A DNA stretch of 36,716 nucleotides, from contig JAPUJS010000354.1 of NCBI GenBank assembly GCA_027296045.1, forward strand, positions 1 through 36,716, given 5' to 3'. Both the position numbers and the translations under genes were made by a program. Below are positions 8,368 to 14,050 of this stretch, piece by piece. This DNA is from a bacterium (GTDB taxonomy: Bacteria; Latescibacterota; UBA2968). The notes under the pieces were generated by a model. It was given only the letters and a program-made list of their open reading frames with translations. It searched no databases and was not told the origin of the DNA. The stretch's first letter is position 1; each line of letters opens with the position of its first letter.

Positions 8368-9040
8368 AGGCATCCTCTTCGATCTGGACGATACCCTTTT
8401 CGACTGTACCGGCCAGCTTACCGGCCCTGCCCGTTTACGGGCCTCAACCATCTTTCAAAATGCACATTCCCATCTCAACCTGGACGACCTGTCCCAAGAC
8501 CAGGCCCGCCTGGCAGACACCCTCGGTTCCGGCGGGGCAATCGAAAAAATCGGCCGTGCCCACTGCCTTCCCAACGCCCTCGTTCAACAGGCCCTGGAAG
8601 CCTACAACCGCAACGAAGTAGAAGCCATCACGCCCTTCCCGGACGTCCCCGAAACCCTCACCAAACTAAGCGACCAGGGACTTGCCCTGGCCCTGGTGAC
8701 CACCGGACAGCCCGACCGCCAGCGCAGAAAAGTCCACCTGCTCCATCTAGACAGCTATTTTAGCGAACAACAGGGCACACTCATCCTCCACGATGAGCAC
8801 CAAAACCCCCTCAAAGACGACGCGCTTCGCCAGGCCGCTCAAAATCTGGACCTGCCGTTCCAACACCTGCTTGCTGTCGGCGACAAACTGGATGCCGAAA
8901 TCGCCGCCGCAAACCGCCTGGGGCTAACCACCGTCCGGATCCGCCACGGCCGACAAAAAGACCGTTCCCCCCAAACGCAGGAAGAACGCCCGGACCACGA
9001 AATCGACCGGATTTCGGACCTTCTCACACTGCTCATTTAG
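8357..9040 (+). CDS. HAD-superfamily hydrolase
   Basis: This is a 227-aa HAD phosphatase with the motifs GILFDLDDTLFD (nucleophile D9 and acid/base D11), LALVTTGQPDRQRRK (motif II Thr and Lys region) and LLAVGDKLDAEIAAANRLGL (metal-binding). The frame is open much further upstream, but ATG 8357 has a perfect AGGAGG 6 nt before it and starts the domain exactly. Its start lies inside the end of the HAD-YvcK gene, so the two are translationally coupled. It resembles the N-terminal HAD domain of its neighbour in motif order and size, which suggests a local duplication. The substrate is unknown. Confidence 0.88.
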   Translation: MPVKGILFDLDDTLFDCTGQLTGPARLRASTIFQNAHSHLNLDDLSQDQARLADTLGSGGAIEKIGRAHCLPNALVQQALEAYNRNEVEAITPFPDVPETLTKLSDQGLALALVTTGQPDRQRRKVHLLHLDSYFSEQQGTLILHDEHQNPLKDDALRQAAQNLDLPFQHLLAVGDKLDAEIAAANRLGLTTVRIRHGRQKDRSPQTQEERPDHEIDRISDLLTLLI

Positions 9041-9049
9041 CGATAGCAG

Positions 9050-9151
9050 CTAATTTTCCTTCCCCTCTTCCTTTTTCTGCTTTCTAATAAAATAAAAACC
9101 GATACCAATCACGACCAAGGTTGTCACAGTCATGGAGACAATCAAGTCCAT
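9050..9151 (-). CDS. 33-aa single-pass membrane protein
   Basis: This small ORF starts at ATG 9151 with AAAGGAGG 8 nt upstream. It encodes MDLIVSMTV..., one hydrophobic helix (about residues 3-22) followed by a charged tail rich in Lys and Glu. Its start overlaps the end of the 73-aa membrane protein by 10 bp, and that gene in turn overlaps the SAM hydrolase gene. The SD, overlap and clear membrane helix argue that it is translated. I do not recognise the family. Confidence 0.7.
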   Translation of the reverse strand: MDLIVSMTVTTLVVIGIGFYFIRKQKKEEGKEN

Positions 9152-9363
9152 CGCCTGAACCTCCTTTGGGAAGGATTCAACCTTCGCATTCTGAGACCGA
9201 CATAGATGCACAACATCCCATCGATCAATCCAATCATTGCAAGAACAGGATAGGGCACAGGGAGGCGGGTTTGGAGAAGCGGACCGAAATATCCCGTCAG
9301 AATCATACCTACTCCTAAATTAATAAATGCTTGTCCAAGATCATAAACCTGATTTTGATTCAT
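9142..9363 (-). CDS. Small two-helix membrane protein, unknown
   Basis: A 73-aa protein with two predicted membrane segments (about residues 9-28 and 38-57) and a basic C terminus (RMRRLNPSQRRFRRW). Its ATG overlaps the stop of the SAM hydrolase gene in an ATGA arrangement, so it is translationally coupled as the second gene of a three-gene minus-strand operon. I recognise no family. Candidate roles are a partner or anchor for the SAM hydrolase, but nothing in the sequence proves this. Confidence 0.75.
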   Translation of the reverse strand: MNQNQVYDLGQAFINLGVGMILTGYFGPLLQTRLPVPYPVLAMIGLIDGMLCIYVGLRMRRLNPSQRRFRRWT

Positions 9364-10175
9364 CTGTCTTTTCCTATCAGTCGGACCTCGTCCCCCCGCT
9401 GAACTCCCATTTCCTCCGCCGCACTCCCTCCATTGACCGATATTTCCAACGTGCCCTGACTCCCATACAGCAACAACGGTTCCCCCTGTACCACATCCCC
9501 ATAGGTCCGGTGAATTCGATGAAATATCTGTCCGCCAATTTCAACCACCCGACCTTCCACAGCAGCCTCCACCTGTTCTTCAGACAAATTGCTGATCCCA
9601 TTTCCAAACCGGTCCACATGAACAATCCGGCCGGTCAGCCGGTCTGCTTCCTCTCGAACCGCCCATACATCGAGCATCACCGGATCGGTCACAAACGGAC
9701 CAAAAGCCTCTATTTCGACTCCCTGGCATAAATACCCAGCAGCCGGGGCAAACACATCCCGACCATGAAATGTGGCACTCACATCTTTTCGCATCCACTC
9801 CGGGTTTTCCAAACTGACCATCCGGCAATCGGCCTCGGCCTGAAAAACAGGTGTAAACACCCCGTTATCCGGCCCCACAAACCGATAGCGGGCCGTTTCC
9901 ACCACCAATCCCCGCCGTTTCCTGCCCACACCCGGATCCACCACAACAACATGAATCGTCCCGTCCGGAAAGTGCGGATAGGCAGTATGAAAAATATAGG
10001 CCCCGGCTTCCACGTCCTGTGGAGGAATCTCGTGCGTGATATCCACCACGGTAACCGACCCCGCAATCTCCAAAACCACCCCTTTCATCGCCCCCACATA
10101 ACCATCTTGAACGCCAAAATCGGTTGTCAAAGTCACAATACCGGGCCGATCGGCTGCTGTACTATTTTGTGACAA
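9360..10175 (-). CDS. SAM hydroxide adenosyltransferase (DUF62 family)
   Basis: The family hydrolyses S-adenosylmethionine to adenosine and methionine and is related to fluorinases and chlorinases. The 271-aa protein has LTTDFGVQDGYVGAMKG, DITHEIPPQDVEAGA, VVVVDPGVGRKRRGLVVE and FVGPDNGVFTP. D80, R87 and H137 (ATFHGRD) sit with nearly the spacing of the Asp-Arg-His side-chain triad described for this family. The chlorinase/fluorinase insertion loop is not evident. The TTG start at 10175 has GGGAGG 9 nt upstream. A perfect 19-bp palindrome covers the start codon and a near-identical copy lies 33 bp upstream, so it is probably repressible. It is first in an operon with two tiny membrane proteins. 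Confidence 0.9.
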   Translation of the reverse strand: MSQNSTAADRPGIVTLTTDFGVQDGYVGAMKGVVLEIAGSVTVVDITHEIPPQDVEAGAYIFHTAYPHFPDGTIHVVVVDPGVGRKRRGLVVETARYRFVGPDNGVFTPVFQAEADCRMVSLENPEWMRKDVSATFHGRDVFAPAAGYLCQGVEIEAFGPFVTDPVMLDVWAVREEADRLTGRIVHVDRFGNGISNLSEEQVEAAVEGRVVEIGGQIFHRIHRTYGDVVQGEPLLLYGSQGTLEISVNGGSAAEEMGVQRGDEVRLIGKDR

Positions 10176-10211
10176 AATAGAATACCTCCCTATAACATTT
10201 TGTAATAAAAT
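10162..10211. promoter_or_regulatory. Tandem palindromic operators over the SAM hydrolase start
   Basis: CTATTTTGTGACAAAATAG (10162-10180) is a perfect 9+1+9 palindrome covering the TTG start. A second copy, ATTTTGTAATAAAAT (10197-10211), matches the inner 15-mer at 13 of 15 positions and is 33 bp away, about three helical turns. Two same-face sites overlapping start and SD are what a dimeric repressor would use. The regulator is not identifiable here. Confidence 0.65.
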
Positions 10212-10303
10212 CGATCTTAAATCCGTAGTTCTCTATTTTTTCTGCAAACGAAATTTAATTTAAAAACAATAATTTATACTTCATTATAACAAGACTCACA
10301 TTC

Positions 10304-10318
10304 TGGCACACCCTTTGC
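10304..10318 (+). promoter_or_regulatory. Sigma-54 promoter
   Basis: TGGCAC-N5-TTGC (10304-10309 and 10315-10318) matches the -24/-12 consensus of sigma-54 (RpoN) promoters with exact spacing. It points to the response regulator gene about 185 nt downstream. Transcription would start near 10330, just before a strongly structured leader. The upstream 100 bp is AT-rich, as is common where an activator and bending proteins bind. Confidence 0.7.
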
Positions 10319-10371
10319 GGTTAAGTAGATCAAATAGAACTGCCAAGCGTAGCTGACACTCCTGGAGATCG

Positions 10372-10456
10372 GAATCGGAGGGCACTGTCCGGCCAGATCC
10401 GGCAGTATCGGGGGAGAGCAATCACTGCTGGATCTGAATCGGCCTCCCTCCGATTC
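10372..10456 (+). ncRNA. Structured leader or small RNA upstream of the receiver gene
   Basis: An 11-bp perfect outer stem (GAATCGGAGGG 10372-10382 with CCCTCCGATTC 10446-10456) encloses a 13-bp inner stem (CAGATCCGGCAGT 10394-10406 with 10424-10436, one G-U pair) capped by a 17-nt purine-rich loop containing GGGGGAGAG. The structure lies between the sigma-54 promoter and the GTG start at 10505. It matches no riboswitch consensus I know. It could be a regulatory leader, a protein-binding RNA or a separate small RNA. This structure and the promoter fill most of the 329-bp gene-free stretch 10176-10504. Confidence 0.55.
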
Positions 10457-10504
10457 TCCTGGGAATCAGACGCTCCATAACTCCTTAGTCAGGAGCAAGG
10501 AACT

Positions 10505-10879
10505 GTGGCAAATATACTGATTATCGACGACGAGCCAGACATCTGTGAAATCCTTCAAACCTTTTTGGAGGAGAACGGTTATACAGTCCAGATCGCCACC
10601 TCATCGGAAAGCGTTCTGGAAGACGTCAAACAAGCTCCCCCGGATCTGATTTTGCTCGACGTGGTCATGCCCGGCAAAAGCGGCTTTGACCTCCTCCCCC
10701 ACCTCAAAACCATCGCACCCAATACCTTCATCGTGGTCATCACCGGTGTAAACGACTACCGAATTGCCGACCTGTTCTACGAAAGCGGCATCAACGGCTT
10801 TCTCACCAAACCCATCCGATTGGACAACCTGCGGCTCACCATCAACCGATTGCTCGCCCCACCTGTTACACCCGCGTAA
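10505..10879 (+). CDS. Single-domain response regulator
   Basis: A 124-aa lone receiver domain: acidic D8-D9, phosphoacceptor D52 (LILLDVVMPGKSG), switch T80 (VVITGVND) and K102 (FLTKPI). It starts with GTG; AGGAG stands 9 nt upstream. There is no output domain, so it would work through protein interaction. Its expression looks specialised: sigma-54 promoter, folded leader, and a strong terminator 14 nt after the stop, making it a one-gene transcript. No cognate kinase is adjacent. Confidence 0.9.
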   Translation: MANILIIDDEPDICEILQTFLEENGYTVQIATSSESVLEDVKQAPPDLILLDVVMPGKSGFDLLPHLKTIAPNTFIVVITGVNDYRIADLFYESGINGFLTKPIRLDNLRLTINRLLAPPVTPA

Positions 10880-10892
10880 AAAAACCTGCCCA

Positions 10893-10919
10893 GCCGCAGC
10901 ACTCCCTGCGGCTTTTTTT
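10893..10919 (+). terminator. Rho-independent terminator after the receiver gene
   Basis: GCCGCAG and CTGCGGC form a perfect 7-bp stem with a 6-nt loop, followed by seven T. It separates the plus-strand receiver gene from the convergent radC. Confidence 0.93.
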
Positions 10920-10924
10920 CGACT

Positions 10925-11614
10925 TCAAAAAACCCCCGCTTCCTTCATACTCAAAAATCGTTCCGATCCCACCACAATGTGATCCAACACCTCAATCCCC
11001 ATAATCTCGCCTGCCTGCACCATCCGCCTGGTCAGTTCAATATCCTCCTGGCTGGGCGTGACATCCCCCGAAGGGTGGTTGTGCGCCAAAATAACACTGG
11101 CCGCCGAAGAGCCAACAGCAGGGGCAAACACTTCCCGGGGATGGACTAAGCTAGCATTAAGAGATCCAACCGACACATCTTCCCTGCAAATGACCTGATT
11201 CCGTGCGTTCAAAAAGAACGCCACAAAATGTTCCTTGCGCCGGTCCTTAATGTCCGTCAACAGTCCCACCACATCCGAAGGCCGTGAAATCGAAGGGGCG
11301 ATTCCCATTCCCTGATTCAACCCTCTTTTGGCCAATTCAAATCCGGCAATCAGTCCTGCCGCCTTCGCCCGACCAATGCCCTTGATCTGGATCAACGCAG
11401 CAAGATCCATCTGCATCAAACCCTCCGGCGTGTGCTTCCGCAAAATCGCCTTGGTCACCTCCAACACGTTTCGCCCTTCGTAGCCTGTTCGCAACAAAAT
11501 AGCCAGCAACTCCTCATCCTTCAATGCTTCTGGTCCCAGCCGTTCTAATTTTTCCCGCGGCATATCCACATCTGCGACACCAGCAATACCTCTGCCTCGA
11601 ACCCCAACTTCCAT
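10925..11614 (-). CDS. radC: RadC/JAMM-domain protein
   Basis: The 229-aa protein has an N-terminal helix-hairpin-helix region (LIQIKGIGRAKAAGLIAGFEL) and a C-terminal JAMM/MPN+ metalloprotease-like fold. The zinc motif is VILAHNHPSGDVTPSQED. A role in DNA repair was proposed and later questioned; the family's biochemical activity is not settled. The start ATG is 5 nt after AGGAGG. That SD lies in one arm of an 11-bp inverted repeat in the leader, so translation may be conditional. It is convergent with the receiver gene upstream in the window. Confidence 0.93.
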   Translation of the reverse strand: MEVGVRGRGIAGVADVDMPREKLERLGPEALKDEELLAILLRTGYEGRNVLEVTKAILRKHTPEGLMQMDLAALIQIKGIGRAKAAGLIAGFELAKRGLNQGMGIAPSISRPSDVVGLLTDIKDRRKEHFVAFFLNARNQVICREDVSVGSLNASLVHPREVFAPAVGSSAASVILAHNHPSGDVTPSQEDIELTRRMVQAGEIMGIEVLDHIVVGSERFLSMKEAGVF

Positions 11615-11621
11615 CTCGACC

Positions 11622-11680
11622 TCCTTTGGTTTACCTGAACCTCACAGGCAAATGGTGTTCCTACATTACAAACCAAAGGA
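11622..11680 (-). promoter_or_regulatory. SD-sequestering hairpin in the radC leader
   Basis: The minus-strand leader contains TCCTTTGGTTT (complement of 11670-11680), which pairs perfectly over 11 bp with AAACCAAAGGA (complement of 11622-11632). The latter includes most of the radC SD AAAGGAGG. The 37-nt loop has a small CCTG/CAGG hairpin of its own. When formed, the stem would hide the ribosome site, the layout of a translational switch or thermosensor. Confidence 0.6.
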
Positions 11681-11789
11681 AGATCCTGTTTTTTTGCATG
11701 TTATCATCCGGTTTGCCAATCGCTGTATCACAAAAATGGAAAGATTCTTTCAATTGTTCGAATCGGAACAGCACACCGCGACCACATCC

Positions 11790-12425
11790 TCAGGGCAGCG
11801 AGACATGCAAATGGTCAGCGGTGCCCACGTGCCGAAGGGTCTGAAACCCCGCCCATCTCAAAAAAAATTCCAACAGCCAATTTCGTACTTCGTTCCGACC
11901 TGAAGTCCTCAAATCGATCGCGTGAACATACCCGTCCGGCTGGGTATAATGCAACGAACGGTGGAGAGATGGCAGCCCCATTGCCTGATACGCTTCCGGT
12001 GTCCGGGACACATCGGTCACCACCAAACTACGGTCCACCAACAACACCATCCCGACCCCCACGCGCAAAAACGGGTGCAACATCTGAAATTCCTGTCGCA
12101 CCGTTTCGGTTTTTGCATGCCCCCCGGAGAAAGACAACAATATATAGCCCCAGAATCCCAGCAAGAGCAGACCGGCCACCATCGCCTTCCCCTTCAGAAT
12201 AGACTTGGACATTCCCCCCCGCCCCAATATCTTTCTGGAAATTGCCTGCACGTAAACAAACAGCAAAATAAACGGCAGAAAACTCCCGCAATACAAAGCC
12301 GTCCAGGCGTGATATCCATATGTCTGTATCAAAAAAGCAGCCCCTCTTAACAACAACACGAAGGGGAGCAAAGCCAGAAATACAATCCCCGTACAATAAA
12401 GTACCGTATATAAAAAGCGGCGCAT
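11790..12425 (-). CDS. Membrane protein with M15-like zinc peptidase site
   Basis: This 211-aa protein has three predicted membrane helices (about 5-30, 40-60, 83-100), then a roughly 110-residue domain. That domain carries SLHY (H159), G165 and AIDL (D171), then DHLHV (H205, H207). The order S-x-H ... G ... A-x-D ... H-x-H is the zinc-ligand pattern of M15/VanY D,D- and L,D-peptidases, though the spacing between the first H and the D is longer than the usual SxHxxGxAxD. I infer a peptidoglycan-directed or regulatory peptidase on the outer face. ATG 12425 has GGAG 7 nt upstream; an upstream in-frame GTG exists. It is divergent from the bicupin gene. Confidence 0.6.
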   Translation of the reverse strand: MRRFLYTVLYCTGIVFLALLPFVLLLRGAAFLIQTYGYHAWTALYCGSFLPFILLFVYVQAISRKILGRGGMSKSILKGKAMVAGLLLLGFWGYILLSFSGGHAKTETVRQEFQMLHPFLRVGVGMVLLVDRSLVVTDVSRTPEAYQAMGLPSLHRSLHYTQPDGYVHAIDLRTSGRNEVRNWLLEFFLRWAGFQTLRHVGTADHLHVSLP

Positions 12426-12502
12426 TTCCACACTCCAGTCAAAAGCGTTCTTCCATTTGACCAGGGCAACAAGATTCACAAAAAATCAAGTCAGGAGGCC
12501 CT

Positions 12503-13246
12503 ATGTCTAACGCAAGTGCTTGTATCCGTAACTGGCGAGACCCCGACGCCTACGTCGGCCACGATTCTGCCGTTGTATTCCCCATTTTGTCTGCCCGATC
12601 GGAAAACTCCGATGATCCTTACGCCTGCCTGGAAAATTTCCAGTCCCTCACCTGGCATGCTGTTCAGGGCGGCCAAAAGTCCGACTTCCACCATCACCAG
12701 GGCAGAGAACAATACTACTATATCCTCTCCGGCACCGGCGAAGTACTCATCAACGACCAGCGCTACCCGGTGCGGGAGGGCACAGCTGCCTATTTCCCTC
12801 CCGAAATCGATCACCAGCTCTTTTCAGATTCTGAAAACGACTTTCTCGAACACCTGGTGATCACCAGCGCCGTGGATCGAAAAGACAGCCAGCCCTGTGT
12901 GGTCAACTGGCGAGAATCTCTGCCCCAGGATGAGGGCCATGGCGACTGCATCCGGTGGCGACTCCTGTCGGCAATCGATGGGAAAAATCAGATCGATCAG
13001 GCCTGCCTGCTTCGCACCCACTTTCTGGGCAGACAGGCTCTGGTCAAAGGCAAGTCTTCCAACATGCACAAACACGACCAGATGGAGCAACTCTACTATA
13101 TTCTCAAAGGCCATGCCACGATGCTCATCAACGATGAACCCCACCGACTGGTCGAAGGTGATGTGGCCTATCTTCCCAGAGGGACTTTTCATAAAATCAT
13201 TAACGAGGACTACGACGGCTGGCTTTCGTATTTGGTAATCAGTTGA
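12503..13246 (+). CDS. Bicupin protein
   Basis: Two cupin barrels in a 247-aa chain. The first has FHHHQGREQYYYILSGTGEVLIN (residues about 60-85) and a later FPPEIDHQ histidine. The second has MHKHDQMEQLYYILKGHATMLIN and LPRGTFHK. Each carries the H-x-H(x)nE/Q and distal His metal set, so both probably bind a metal ion. The two halves are clearly related, showing an internal duplication. The substrate is unknown; dioxygenases, isomerases and lyases all use this fold. SD GGAGG lies 4-5 nt before ATG. It precedes the single-cupin gene by 65 bp, probably in one operon ended by the terminator at 13752. Confidence 0.88.
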   Translation: MSNASACIRNWRDPDAYVGHDSAVVFPILSARSENSDDPYACLENFQSLTWHAVQGGQKSDFHHHQGREQYYYILSGTGEVLINDQRYPVREGTAAYFPPEIDHQLFSDSENDFLEHLVITSAVDRKDSQPCVVNWRESLPQDEGHGDCIRWRLLSAIDGKNQIDQACLLRTHFLGRQALVKGKSSNMHKHDQMEQLYYILKGHATMLINDEPHRLVEGDVAYLPRGTFHKIINEDYDGWLSYLVIS

Positions 13247-13311
13247 AATATATGCGATTTCAGAATAAACTACCACCCGCGGAAGAAACCCAATAGGTAA
13301 GGAGACCGCCG

Positions 13312-13716
13312 ATGCCGCTGAACAACCCCATTCTCGATGCCACCCTTAACAACATCAACCTCAAGGAAGTCAAAAAAGAAATGGGACCTCCCAATTGGGT
13401 TCGTGCCATTGTCGACCTCGACCACGTACGGGGCACCATCATCTGCCAGGAATCTGGCAAAATCAACGACAACCATTGCCACAGCTATGACGAATGGTGG
13501 ATCATCCTCGAAGGCGAAATCGACTGGATCATCGAAGGCCGTGAAGACAGCCCCGTCCACGCCAAAGCCGGCGACTTCGTCTTCGTCCCTGCCCTCACCT
13601 ACCACCACATCTTCCCCAAAGGCGGCAAACCGTCCATCCGCCTCGGCATCTCTTTTCCCGGACAGGGCCATTTGCACGAAAGACCCGAAAGAAAGCTCAA
13701 AATCTCGGCAGAATAA
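13312..13716 (+). CDS. Single-domain cupin protein
   Basis: A 134-aa cupin: HCHSYDEWWIILEGEIDWIIEG gives the first metal motif (His, His, and acidic residues), and AGDFVFVPALTYHHIFPKGG the second (His). The N-terminal 35 residues lie outside the barrel. AAGGAG stands 7-8 nt before the ATG. The HPEXX-type substrate loop gives no specific assignment. It is the last gene of the cupin pair and is followed by a hairpin terminator. Confidence 0.87.
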   Translation: MPLNNPILDATLNNINLKEVKKEMGPPNWVRAIVDLDHVRGTIICQESGKINDNHCHSYDEWWIILEGEIDWIIEGREDSPVHAKAGDFVFVPALTYHHIFPKGGKPSIRLGISFPGQGHLHERPERKLKISAE

Positions 13717-13751
13717 TTGCGCCACAATGCGAACCATAAACGATGAAAAAG

Positions 13752-13782
13752 GCCGGTGCCTGAAGAAGACACTGGCTTTTTT
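13752..13782 (+). terminator. Terminator after the cupin genes
   Basis: GCCGGTG and CACTGGC form a 7-bp stem (one G-U) followed by TTTTTT. The stem is flanked by GATGAAAAA on the other side, so it could work in both directions. Confidence 0.85.
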
Positions 13783-13855
13783 CATCTTCAACACTTGCGC
13801 CGACCGAATTGGGTCGGTTCACATACCATTTGGAAAACAATCTATGGGATGGAAC

Positions 13856-13885
13856 AAAAAAAAGCCATAGGCAAAGCCTATGGCT
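13856..13885 (-). terminator. Terminator, probably native to the histidine kinase gene
   Basis: Read on the minus strand, AGCCATAGGC-TTT-GCCTATGGCT is a perfect 10-bp stem followed by eight T. No minus-strand gene lies directly upstream of it now. If the tnpB element (13913-15248) is removed, this hairpin falls about 30 nt beyond the stop of the PAS histidine kinase, its natural position. Confidence 0.9.
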
Positions 13886-13931
13886 GTGAGACTTCTGAAA
13901 ACTTGCTTTTACAGAAAACGTCCGAGAAAGT

Positions 13932-13949
13932 CCACGCATTCATGCGTGG
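13932..13949 (+). repeat. Left-end hairpin of the tnpB element
   Basis: The 7-bp perfect stem CCACGCA/TGCGTGG with loop TTCA would be recognised by a TnpA transposase as single-stranded DNA. Further inside the left end, TCGGAA-CACG-GC-GTG-TTTCCGA (about 13970-13990) forms a second, imperfect hairpin. Confidence 0.75.
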
Positions 13950-14014
13950 GATGAATCGGATTTCGTAATCGGAACACGGCGTGTTTCCGACTCGAAACCA
14001 TTATGTTTTAGGGG

Positions 14015-14043
14015 TTGTTTCCTGAACGCATGTTCAGTATATT
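14015..14043 (+). promoter_or_regulatory. tnpB promoter with SOS-box-like palindrome in its spacer
   Basis: TTGTTT (14015-14020) and TATATT (14038-14043) are separated by 17 nt. The spacer contains TGAACGCATGTTCA (14023-14036), a perfect palindrome of the form GAAC-N4-GTTC, as in the LexA boxes of Gram-positive and some other bacteria. The tnpB ATG lies 7 nt after the -10 box with no SD, so the mRNA would be leaderless or nearly so. Confidence 0.55.
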
Positions 14044-14050
14044 ATGACAT

